The position numbers and the translations under genes were made by a program. The notes under the pieces were generated by a model. It saw nothing but the letters and a program-made list of their open reading frames with translations, was not told the DNA's origin and made no database searches. Positions 20,601 to 25,846 of a stretch of 64,000 bases of DNA are shown in pieces; position 1 is the stretch's first letter; each line of letters begins with the position of its first letter. The DNA is from Micromonospora rubida (GTDB lineage Bacteria; Actinomycetota; Actinomycetes; Mycobacteriales; Micromonosporaceae), in assembly GCF_009908295.1 (NCBI RefSeq), contig NZ_JAAALO010000007.1:186001-250000 (forward strand), given 5' to 3'.

Positions 20601-21403
20601 GCGCGGTCACCGCCAGCGGCGCGGCCAGCGGCAACACCCAGCAGTTCACCGGCCGGGAACGCGACTCCGCCACCGGGCTGAACTACCACCGGGCCCGCTG
20701 GTACAGCCCCGAGACGGGGCGGTTCCTCAGCCAGGACCCGGCCGGCTTCGGCGGCGGCAGCGCCAACCTGTACACGTACGCGCTCAACGACCCGGTCAAC
20801 CTGTCCGACCCCAACGGAGACTGCCCGATCTGCGTGCCGATCCTGATCGGGGCACTGATCGGCGGCGCCTCCTCGGTCGGCATCGGCGCGGGCCTCGCGG
20901 CGCTGACCGGGCGCAAGTACAGCATGGGCGACGCCCTGAAGGACTTCGCGATCGGCGGCGCGCTGGGCGCGGTCAGCGGCGGCCTCGGGGCGTACCTGAA
21001 GGCCGGCAGTTCGGTGTGGAAGCTCAACCAGTTCGAGCGCGGCCTGGCCATCGAGGCGAAGCTCGGCGGCAACCTGCCACGCAGCTTCCCGACCATCGAC
21101 CGGTTCGCCAACGGCACCGCCACCAGCATCAAGAGCGTCGACCTGACCGCGAAGTCGTACCAGACCGCCGGCCAGCTCACCAGCCGGTTGCAGGGCTACG
21201 TCGACAAGGCGGCCGGCTTCGCCAAGAGCAACCCGGTGACCTGGGACGGCGTCACCATCAGACCGGGTCAGGTCGCCGCCCGGGAGCTGGAGATCGCCGT
21301 CCAACGCGGCGCGGCCACCAGCGCCCAGCAGAACGCGCTCAACCAGATAGTCCAGTACGGGGCCCAAAAGGGGGTGACCGTTCGGATCATCCCGATGAGA
21401 TAG
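11678..21403 (+). CDS. Giant secreted RHS/YD-repeat polymorphic toxin
   Basis: This 3241-aa protein starts at ATG 11678, with GGGAGG 4 nt upstream. It has a long-n-region signal peptide (AALAALVLLPALAVRA) and an isolated N-terminal YD motif (about 55-90). Two IPT/TIG domains (about 95-255) precede fourteen about 108-aa beta-rich repeats (265-1780), each with TPGG, VPGQNAVVSF, GTYGTYNA and a CxxxC pair. Next are a carboxypeptidase-regulatory-like domain, a DUF6531-like segment (DPVDLASGLFVDEHTDL, about 2120) and about 20 YD/RHS repeats. The RHS core ends with YSPETGRFLSQDPAGF and NDPVNLSDPNGD. The last about 195 residues, after a Gly/Ala-rich helical stretch, resemble the EC869-like CdiA nuclease toxin (ATSIKSVDL, LQGYVDKAAGF, RELEIAVQ, IVQYGAQKGVTVRI). 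It is probably an interbacterial effector delivered from the cell surface. Confidence 0.9.
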   Translation: MSGPLGPRTIRSRVWAGARLRFGAALAALVLLPALAVRADLPDMVPASVSCDSVGYAYDAAGQLAGVQDQAGRTARYGYDPAGNIASVTGEGSPALALLSVVPARAAVGAEVTLEGGCFSTVPAENTVTFNGVPATVTSAAGRRLVARVPAGATTGLVTVTVGGATASSPQSFVVVGPDESAPTVTGVSPTVVAPGGTVTVTGTGFAADAADNAVTLNRTRAFPSAVAAGSLTVEVPTGAGSGRIGVRTRHGSGDGAADVFVAPAPYTVADVVHTSRVALGGTRSVSIPSAGDIALVVFDLTEGQRASVQFADGTFGSCGISTAKVLDPFGRTAASSGCVGATGFIDTVTARTAGTYTLLLAASSTATGSVAATVREVPADAAAATTPGGEPVTVTTTVPGQNAAVTFAGSTGQRVSVKLSGGTYGTYNAAVTLRKPGGGTVTSNGSCGTACFLDTVVLPTDGTYTVAVDPQSTTTGAITVQVYDVPADAAVATTPGGPQVTATTTVPGQNSVVSFPGTAGQRVLVHLTGGTYGTYNASGVVRKPDGSSLTGSAYCGSSCLFDTVVLPVDGTYTILVNPDTSYVGAVTAQVHDVPADATASTAPGSAPVTVATVVGQNAVISFPGTAGQRVSVQLSGGTYGTYNASGVIRKPDGSSLTGSAYCGASCFFDTVVLPVDGTYTLLLNPDGAYVGQVAAQVHLVPADATATASPGGSAVTVATTTPGQNAVVSFAGTAGQRVSVQLSGGTYGTYNASGVIRKPDGSSLTGSAYCGASCFFDTVVLPVDGTYTLLLNPDTTYVGQVTAQVNAVPADASATTTPGGAAVTVTTTVPGQNAVVSFPGTAGQAVSVTLAAGTFGTYNASVTVRAPDGSTVVSDSYCGTSCSFNAVTLPATGTYTVFVNPTGTTLGAITARVYDLPNDAVANTTPGGAAVTVTTTVPGQNAVVSFPAAAGQRVAVQLSGGTYGAVEATVTLRRPDGTTVVSHTTCGTSCLLDAQTLTVAGTYTVLVDPKGTVVGSITVKVHDVPADATAATTPGGAAVSVTTTVPGQNAVVSFPGTTGQRVSVQLSGGTFGAAEATVTLRRPDGTTVASHTACGASCFLDGILLPADGTYTLLVDPKITAVGALTVKVHDVPADATAATTPGGAAVSVTTTVPGQNAVVSFPGTAGQVVTVSLSAGAFGGGNVTATLRAPNGSAVTSNSSCATSCSFSSVSLATAGTWTLLVDPVGVAVGSLTAQVFDVPVDATVSTTPGGAPVTVTTSVPGQNGVVTFPGAAGQRILVQGTGGTYGTYNATAIVRKPDGTNLTSSAYCGASCLFDAMVLPVAGTYSLLVDPASTYTGALTVRVYDVPADATASTTPGGSAATLTTTVPGQNAVLSFTGTADQRIVVQGTGGTYGTYNATAIVRKPDGTNLGSSAYCGATCFFDVTTLPVAGTYTILLNPDAAYTGAVTLRVYDVPADATVSATVGGPAVPVATTTPGQNAVLSFTGAAGQRISVQGTGGTYGTYNATAIIRKPDGTSLGSSAYCGASCFFDVTTLPVAGTYTILLNPDGMYTGSVSLRVYDVPADAIAGTTPGGSAATLTTTVPGQNAVLSFPGTAGQRISVLGSAGTYGTYNATAIIRKPDGTNLGSSAYCGATCFFDVTTLPVAGTYTILLNPDAAYTGAATLRVYDVPADATAAVTPGGPGVTLTTAVPGQNATLTFPGTAGQVVTVAVTAGTYGQYNATAIIRKPDGTNLGSSVYCGGTCTFTSVTLPVAGTYTLLVDPSSSTIGGLTGEVRLPAAAAARKAPAKIPARPAGDVTETWTPDRFNLAGEDWASHRTGAYGNLQPALRADRGTTALAGQALLLNGRPLADVTLAVGRRSTRTDATGRFLLTGLTAGHHVLVIDGATASSPGRAFGRFETGVDLRAGETVELSYPIWMTRLDTANSTRFPSPTKKQTVITTPAIPGFEVRLPKGSVIRDRAGKRVTELSITALPVDQPPFPLPAGVRTPVYFTVQPGGSVILPKGAQIIYPNTQGLAPGSRLDFWDYDPERAPCTRAPVKSYPKKPAKAAKTPAVCAVTGAEAGWYIYGHGTVTPDGRQIVPDPDVRVWEFTGAMFNGSGKRPAGTGPGEDGDSGGDPVDLASGLFVDEHTDLTVNDVLPISITRTYRQNDTQNREFGIGANFTYGIFVFSKQEYTEADLIFPDSGKVHMVRTSPGTGWTDAVFKAVDTTGPFRDAVMTWNGNGWDLVRTDGMVYVFGENTPLQSIRDRHGNQITLTRSTGGQSGDITQVTSPNGRWIKLTYSGGRVTRAQDNAGRAVQYGYDGSGRLTTVTSPGGRTTTYTYDTAHRMTTVTDARGVTYLTNTYDAAGRVAAQSMPGGVTYGFAYTTDTANNVVKTAVTEPDGTVRETSFDADHRVVAETTAAGTAQARTSTTTRDPATHLPTALVDPYGRRTTLGYGANGQLTSLTALAGTAAAQSATVTSGGPYRQLTSVTDDQGRTTHMGYDDNGNLTAATDAAGRTRRYAYNTAGQVTSFTDPLGNTTRYTYEQGDLVAVTDPVGRTTRSFVDAVGRPVAVTDPRGVLEHVRYDPDNQVLTSTDGLGRATAFEYDGNGNLTKVTDARGNSTTVSYDSSDRPVTVTDPLGKQAQQSYDVLGRVVSATDRRGKTTVTGYDVLGRTTFIGYGKTAGPNYESTKQFGYDALDRLTTLNDSAGGLLTLGWNDLDQVVSVAGPTGTVGYTYDAAGRRSAMTVPGQSAVSYAYDQTGLIEQITQGATTATWHRDAAGRTDRVEQAGVTTKYTYDAASQLTGMFYETAGGVPIGHLGYAYDGAGRVRDLTGSLASVTVPSTGPSTSYDAANRLTSRGDRTFSYDDEGNLTGDGVLGYTWNARGELTGVTGPGLTTAYGYDAAGRLASRAAGGATTGFLYDGPNLVREQTGATAADRLTAGLDQTLVRTDAAGPRVPITDALGSVLGLADSAGTLTTRYAYDPFGAVTASGAASGNTQQFTGRERDSATGLNYHRARWYSPETGRFLSQDPAGFGGGSANLYTYALNDPVNLSDPNGDCPICVPILIGALIGGASSVGIGAGLAALTGRKYSMGDALKDFAIGGALGAVSGGLGAYLKAGSSVWKLNQFERGLAIEAKLGGNLPRSFPTIDRFANGTATSIKSVDLTAKSYQTAGQLTSRLQGYVDKAAGFAKSNPVTWDGVTIRPGQVAARELEIAVQRGAATSAQQNALNQIVQYGAQKGVTVRIIPMR
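12473..17020 (+). repeat. Fourteen tandem about 325-bp coding repeats in the RHS gene
   Basis: Fourteen units of about 108 codons; the first is divergent. Each ends near VPADA and begins near TTPGG. Units 3-5 and 10-14 are most alike at DNA level, showing local duplication or gene conversion. The repeats look like PPC/jelly-roll beta-sandwich stalk modules with one CxxxC pair each. Confidence 0.9.
13553..14055 (+). repeat. Two identical 179-bp blocks inside the RHS repeat array
   Basis: Bases 13553-13731 and 13877-14055 are identical over 179 bp, offset by 324 bp, including all synonymous positions, while flanks diverge at once. This marks a very recent duplication or conversion event between repeats 4 and 5. 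Confidence 0.88.
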
Positions 21404-21410
21404 ACCACCG

Positions 21411-21441
21411 GGGACGCCCCACGGGTACCCTGGGGCGTCCC
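21411..21441 (+). terminator. Hairpin between toxin and immunity gene
   Basis: An 11-bp perfect stem (21411-21421 with 21431-21441) and a 9-nt loop lie 7 bp after the RHS stop and 20 bp before the downstream start. It could attenuate read-through or act as a terminator with immunity transcribed from its own promoter. Confidence 0.5.
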
Positions 21442-21461
21442 ACCCCCGACCGAGGACATCG

Positions 21462-21902
21462 ATGACCAGACTCGCCGCACTCGACCTGCGCAGAGGTCGG
21501 TACGTCGCGCACTCCTCCTCGCTGACCGGCGACGGCATGTGGATCGCCAACGGCGCCTTCGAGCTCCTCGACGAGCCGTCCGACGACCTGCTGGGCGCGG
21601 CGGTGCGCCGGATGCTCGACGCCTCGCGCACCGGCGTGCCCACCCCCGACCTGCGGGGCGGGCCCTCGCCGTTCGCGCCGGTGCTCGACGCGCTCGGCCT
21701 GCGTTCCTGGGCCACGTACGCCAAGGGCACCCGGCACGTCGACGTCGAGCAGGACGGCGCGGCGGTGCTGGTGAGCCCGACCTGCAACGGCGGCGCCCGG
21801 GACGGCTTCGTCGGGCTGACCGGGCAGGCGGTGCGGCTGACCGCGCCGGGCGACGAGGAACTCGGCGGGGCGCTGCGCGCCGCGCTCGACCGGTCGAGCT
21901 GA
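21462..21902 (+). CDS. Probable immunity protein for the RHS toxin
   Basis: This 146-aa soluble protein lies 58 bp downstream of the toxin gene, with GAGGA before its ATG. It has no signal peptide or membrane segment, so it stays in the cytosol where a nuclease would act. Its small size, position and acidic character fit a cognate immunity protein. In places (LRSWATYAKGTRHVDVEQDG, then LGGALRAALDRS) it resembles immunity proteins found beside EC869-like nuclease toxins; this match is from memory and weak. It ends 3 bp before the next gene, so the two may be co-transcribed. Confidence 0.6.
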   Translation: MTRLAALDLRRGRYVAHSSSLTGDGMWIANGAFELLDEPSDDLLGAAVRRMLDASRTGVPTPDLRGGPSPFAPVLDALGLRSWATYAKGTRHVDVEQDGAAVLVSPTCNGGARDGFVGLTGQAVRLTAPGDEELGGALRAALDRSS

Positions 21903-21905
21903 GGC

Positions 21906-23393
21906 GTGGGCGACCAACCCCGGCTGCACCGCCGGACGGTGCTGGCCGGCGGCGCCCTGGCCATGGCCGCCTCCGCGCTGGCGGCCTGCTCGGCCGGCGC
22001 CCGCACCCCGGACCGCCCGGCCGCGCCCGACCCGGCGCAGGGGCTGCCCGACATCCAGTTCGACGTCGCCCGGTACAGCGCGCCGGAGCAGGCCTCGCCC
22101 ACCGGCGGGCCGTTCGTCATGCCGCCGGTGCACACCGTCTACCTGACCGCCGCGCTGACGCGCGGCCCCGGCCCCGACGACCAGCGGGAGCTGGCCCGGG
22201 TGCTCGCCGCCCTGGAATCCGGGTACCCGTTCGGCGCGGCCGGCCTGATGACCTTCGTCTCCTACGGCCTGCCGTACTTCCGGCGGCTGCCGGGCGGGCT
22301 GGCCGGCGACCTGGTCGGCGCGCACCTGCCCCGGCTGCTGGCCGACCCGTCCCGGTCGGTGCTGGAGGAGGCGGAGCCGGGGCCGACCGACATCCACCCG
22401 GACAACCCGGGGGTCACCAAGCGGCGGTTCACCGTGCCAGTCCGCGTCGAGCAGAACGACCTGCTGTTCACCTTCCGCAGCGACCGGGCCACGGTCATCC
22501 AGGACGTGCTGGCCTGGTTCGACGGCAGCGGCACGCTGGCCGGCCGGCCGACGCCCCCGCCGGCCTTCGCCGGGCTGCTCACCGTCACCTCCAGCCGGCA
22601 CATGTTCACCCAGGCGGGCCTGCCGCGCTCGGTGGCCGAGCAGAACCGGCTGTCGTACGCCCGGTTCATCCAGCCCGACTCGCCGATGTGGATGGGCTTC
22701 TCCGACCAGCAGGTCAACGCCTCCGGCCCGCCGGCGATCTGCACCTTCGCCGGCCACCCCTCGGCTCGGCTGACCACCGCCCGCCCCGGCGACTACCTGG
22801 ACAACGGCGGCATCCAGCACCTGTCGCACATCATCCTCGACATGCTCCAGTTCTACGACATGGCCTCGCCGGACACCCCGCCCAGCGACAACGGCAACTT
22901 CACCAAGCGGGTGCAGTACATGTTCCACGCCCCGCCGGTGCACCCCGGCAACGCCGACCAGCTCACCGACGGCGGCGGGCCGTCCTTCCTGCCCGCCGAC
23001 AACCGGGGCCCGGACTACGCCGAGCGCACCGCCCGGGGCGTCGGCCTGCCCCGGGGCGAGCGCCGGATGGGGCACCTGTCCACGCTCCAGCGCAGCTCCC
23101 GGGCGCCCGACGGCACCCCGATGCACCTGCGGGTCGACGGCCCCGGCTTCGACGCCCTGGACGTGCCCGACGGCAGCAGCCAGCCGAAGCTGCACTTCAG
23201 CGTGTTCGTGCCGACCGCCGACTTCTTCGCCCGGATGCGGCGCAGCCAGGCGTCGGTGGACCTGGCGCGCAAGCATCGGGTGGCCGAGCAGGACAACGGC
23301 CTGGAACGCTTCCTGACCTGCACCCGCAGGCAGAACTTCCTGGTCCCGCCCCGCCGGAACCGGGCGTTCCCGCTCGCCGAACTGGCCGACTGA
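21906..23393 (+). CDS. Tat-exported lipoprotein, DUF7405/Dyp-peroxidase-like
   Basis: This 495-aa protein starts at GTG 21906, with GAGG just upstream. The N-terminus carries a twin-arginine motif and a lipobox (RLHRRTVLAGGALAMAASAL then AAC), predicting export in folded form and lipid anchoring. The mature part has segments such as DLLFTFRSDRATVIQDVLAW and FTQAGLPRSVAEQ, which recall secreted Dyp-peroxidase-like proteins. A heme-ligating GxxDG motif is not clear, so the peroxidase role is unproven. The 3-bp spacing from the immunity gene suggests co-transcription, perhaps by chance. Confidence 0.6.
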   Translation: MGDQPRLHRRTVLAGGALAMAASALAACSAGARTPDRPAAPDPAQGLPDIQFDVARYSAPEQASPTGGPFVMPPVHTVYLTAALTRGPGPDDQRELARVLAALESGYPFGAAGLMTFVSYGLPYFRRLPGGLAGDLVGAHLPRLLADPSRSVLEEAEPGPTDIHPDNPGVTKRRFTVPVRVEQNDLLFTFRSDRATVIQDVLAWFDGSGTLAGRPTPPPAFAGLLTVTSSRHMFTQAGLPRSVAEQNRLSYARFIQPDSPMWMGFSDQQVNASGPPAICTFAGHPSARLTTARPGDYLDNGGIQHLSHIILDMLQFYDMASPDTPPSDNGNFTKRVQYMFHAPPVHPGNADQLTDGGGPSFLPADNRGPDYAERTARGVGLPRGERRMGHLSTLQRSSRAPDGTPMHLRVDGPGFDALDVPDGSSQPKLHFSVFVPTADFFARMRRSQASVDLARKHRVAEQDNGLERFLTCTRRQNFLVPPRRNRAFPLAELAD

Positions 23394-23402
23394 GCCCGGG
23401 AC

Positions 23403-23510
23403 CCGCCCGTAGGACCAGGCCAGGTCCGGGTGCACGGCCGCGTCGGTCCGCACCGCCCAGTAGTCGGTGGTGCGTCCCTTGTACGGGCAGGCGGTCACTT
23501 CGCTGCGCCG
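23403..23510 (-). pseudogene. DUF427 C-terminal fragment
   Basis: On the minus strand 23510-23403 reads RRSEVTACPYKG, then TTDYWAVRTDAAVHPDLAWSY. This is the conserved C-terminal half of DUF427 proteins (CPYKG...YW...VHPDLAWSY). The N-terminal half is missing, and the homology stops where an inverted-repeat element begins (23503-23582). It is a remnant, not a gene. Confidence 0.6.
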
Positions 23511-23582
23511 ATCTTGCACATACGGCCCCTGCCAAGGGCGTTTCACCCTCTTTGCCCGGGCCGTAAGTGCAAGATCGCGCAG
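23503..23582. repeat. Imperfect inverted-repeat element at the DUF427 break
   Basis: The left arm 23503-23527 and right arm 23559-23582 match over about 24 bp with one mismatch and one extra base, around a 31-nt centre. The arms contain GATCTTGCAC / GTGCAAGATC, which I associate with dispersed palindromes of Micromonospora-type genomes. It encodes nothing and looks like a REP or MITE-type element. Confidence 0.65.
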
Positions 23583-23683
23583 AGTGGGGTGGGGTGGGGT
23601 TGAGGGCTGCGGTGAGTCATCGTTGCGGCCACTCCTTGCGGCGACGATGTGCGCGGTGGCGTCGGGGTTCGCGGCAGTCGTGG

Positions 23684-23750
23684 CGTGATCGTTTGCTGAT
23701 TTGTGAGACGACACGCCGGGCGAGCTCTCCGAAATCAGCAGACGATCGTG
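23684..23750. repeat. Dispersed palindromic (REP-like) element, copy 1
   Basis: The arms read GATCGTTTGCTGATTT and AAATCAGCAGACGATC around a 30-nt centre containing GTGAGACGACACGCC. A second copy lies in the opposite orientation at 55983-56049, with most positions identical including the loop. It is non-coding; fold and repetition fit a REP/BIME-like element. Confidence 0.8.
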
Positions 23751-23820
23751 AAGTCCCACCCAGGGGGCGGGGCGCCGACGCTGACGTCGTCGGCGTCCGG
23801 CGGGCAACCCGCGGCGCCCC

Positions 23821-23962
23821 CTTTGCTCTGCTGCCCCCTGTGCAACGCTCGCGGAACGTGACGGTTCTGCCGGCATTCTCGTGTCGGCGCCCGACGCGAA
23901 TCGGCTGCGGTGCTGGTGCTGGGTGGCGGTGCTGGTGTTGCGGCGGCGGCAGCAGAGCAAAG
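23821..23962. repeat. 142-bp element with 15-bp terminal inverted repeats
   Basis: CTTTGCTCTGCTGCC at 23821-23835 is the exact reverse complement of 23948-23962; the match continues outward except for one extra C on the left. The interior has no convincing open frame. It may be a MITE-like element. Bases 23394-24261 (about 870 bp) otherwise hold only the DUF427 remnant, two other palindromes and, at the end, a promoter-operator. Confidence 0.6.
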
Positions 23963-24107
23963 GGGCGAGGTGGCACCACCCGCCTGGCACTCCGGCGGGG
24001 TGCCTGACAGGGGTTTCTGACGGGACCAGGCGGGTGAGGTCCACGTACGCGGGACTGCCCACCGTCCGGTTCGGGTGCGTCCACCGGTCTTCGAGGGGCC
24101 GGTCGTA

Positions 24108-24152
24108 TTGACGTACGTGAAATTTCGGCGTAACACTTGGAGAGCGCTCTCC
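24108..24152 (+). promoter_or_regulatory. Promoter with LacI-type operator for the DUF1996 gene
   Basis: The -35 TTGACG (24108-24113), a 17-bp spacer and the -10 TAACAC (24131-24136) form a near-consensus promoter. A perfect 14-bp palindrome GGAGAGCGCTCTCC (24139-24152) covers the transcription start. Six similar sites occur in the window, including two beside the LacI gene at 30697. Confidence 0.85.
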
Positions 24153-24261
24153 GAGTGCGCGGCCCGGCGACGATCCTGCCCTCGGGCCAGGTGCGGCACG
24201 AGCGGGCCACCGGCCGGCGAGGCAGCCGGAGCGCAGTCGTCCTACCCCTGGAGAGGTCATC

Positions 24262-25668
24262 ATGAAGACCGAGAGACCACGGCTCAGGAGAACAATCGCG
24301 CCGGTCGCCGCCCTGGCGCTGACGGCATCGCTGCTGGTGGCGGGCGTCCCGACGGCGCAGGCCGCGGAGACCCTGCTGTCCCAGGGCCGGCCGGCGCTGG
24401 CGTCGTCGGTGGAGAACGGCGAGGCCCCCGCCGCGGCCGCCGTGGACGGGCGGCCCGACACCCGCTGGGGCAGCCAGTGGGCCGACCCGCAGTGGCTCCG
24501 CGTCGACCTGGGCACCACCGTCACCGTCAGCCGGGTGGTCCTGGAGTGGGAGTACGCGTACGCCAGGGCGTACCAGATCCAGACCTCCGCCGACGCCGTC
24601 ACCTGGACCACCGTCCACACCAGCACCACCGGCGCCGGCGGCACCGAGAGCATCGCCGTCACGGGCACCGGCCGGTACGTCCGGCTGTACGGCACCCAGC
24701 GCGGCACCGGCTACGGCTACTCGCTGTACGAGTTCAAGGTCTACGGCTCCGCCGGGACCACGACGCCGCCCACCGGCGGACCCGGCTACGTGCCGGCCGA
24801 CCCGCCGGTCACCGGCGTGATCCCGTCCACGGCGACCCCGCCGCCCACCAACCCGCCGACCACCCACCACGAGTTCCAGGCGAACTGCTCGGTGAGTCGG
24901 TCGAACCTGCCCGACGACCCGATCGTCTTCCCGAACCTGCCGGGCGCCTCGCACTCGCACACGTTCATGGGAAACACCACCACGAACGCCAACACCACGC
25001 TGGCCTCCCTCCGGGCCGGCGGCACCTCCTGCATCACGCCCGGGGACAAGACGGGCTACTGGATGCCGACCCTGTACCGGGGCGACACCGCCGTCCAGCC
25101 GGTCGGCCGGCAGGTCATCTACTACAAGAGCGGCGTCATCGACTACCGCAGCGTCCGCCCCTCGCCGCCCGGCCTGCGGTACGTCGTCGGCAGCCCCGCC
25201 ACCACGCTGGAGGAGTTCCGCAACGCCCCGGGAGCGGTCGAGGGCTGGGAGTGCGGCGACAGCGTCCGCAACTGGGACTTCCCGGCGTCCTGCCCGGCCG
25301 GCAGCCAGCTCAACGTCCGCTACCAGGCGCCGAGCTGCTGGGACGGCCGGTACCTGGACACGCCCGACCACAAGAGCCACATGGCGTACCCGACCGTCGG
25401 CGTCTGCCCGGCCAGCCACCCGGTGGCCGTGCCGATGATCGAGTTCAAGATGGCCTTCCCGGTCAGCGGGGACATGGCCGGGGTCCGGCTGGCCAGCGGC
25501 CGGGGCTACTCCTTCCACTACGACTTCTACAACGCCTGGGACGCCCCGACGCTCAACGCGCTGGTGACCCACTGCGTCAACGGCGGGCTCCAGTGCGACC
25601 CGCGCGGCTTCGACCAGTACAAGCCCGAGCGCGGCGCGGCGCTCAACGCCAACTACGAGCTGCCCTGA
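24262..25668 (+). CDS. Secreted discoidin (F5/8C)-DUF1996 protein
   Basis: This 468-aa protein has a signal peptide (VAALALTASLLVAGVPTAQA). A discoidin/CBM32-like domain follows (about 35-155; LLSQGRPALASS, DTRWGSQWADPQWLRVDLG, YGYSLYEFKVYG), then a Thr/Pro linker. The rest is a full DUF1996 domain (about 205-468; SHSHTFMGN, GYWMPTLY, HKSHMAYP, FHYDFYNAW, CVNGG). DUF1996 occurs in fungi and actinobacteria and its activity is not known to me. The His-rich motifs and eight or so Cys suggest a disulfide-stabilised catalytic or binding domain. The ATG has GGAGAGG upstream. The promoter carries the LacI operator, and a discoidin-GH16 gene follows, so it belongs to the glycan regulon. Confidence 0.88.
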   Translation: MKTERPRLRRTIAPVAALALTASLLVAGVPTAQAAETLLSQGRPALASSVENGEAPAAAAVDGRPDTRWGSQWADPQWLRVDLGTTVTVSRVVLEWEYAYARAYQIQTSADAVTWTTVHTSTTGAGGTESIAVTGTGRYVRLYGTQRGTGYGYSLYEFKVYGSAGTTTPPTGGPGYVPADPPVTGVIPSTATPPPTNPPTTHHEFQANCSVSRSNLPDDPIVFPNLPGASHSHTFMGNTTTNANTTLASLRAGGTSCITPGDKTGYWMPTLYRGDTAVQPVGRQVIYYKSGVIDYRSVRPSPPGLRYVVGSPATTLEEFRNAPGAVEGWECGDSVRNWDFPASCPAGSQLNVRYQAPSCWDGRYLDTPDHKSHMAYPTVGVCPASHPVAVPMIEFKMAFPVSGDMAGVRLASGRGYSFHYDFYNAWDAPTLNALVTHCVNGGLQCDPRGFDQYKPERGAALNANYELP

Positions 25669-25846
25669 CCGGCGTAGTGCGGTGACCGGGGGCGCGACCC
25701 GCCCCCGGTCACCGGCCCGGACGCCCACGCCGGGCCCGCCGGGCGCGACCAACACCAACACGGCAGCCACCATCACCACCACCGCTGACACCACCACCAT
25801 CCGCCGCCGTACCCGCGTCGGCGTCTCCTCTCCGACAGGCAGGCCC

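Noticed and set aside
11639..22135. Very long open frame (about 3500 codons) on the minus strand opposite the RHS gene
   Set aside because: It mirrors the codon periodicity of the high-GC RHS gene. Its translation is low-complexity and contains no domain, while the plus strand has clear RHS, IPT and toxin motifs.
21906..23393. Calling the Tat lipoprotein a Dyp-type peroxidase
   Set aside because: No clear GxxDG motif or proximal heme histidine context was found; only general resemblance.
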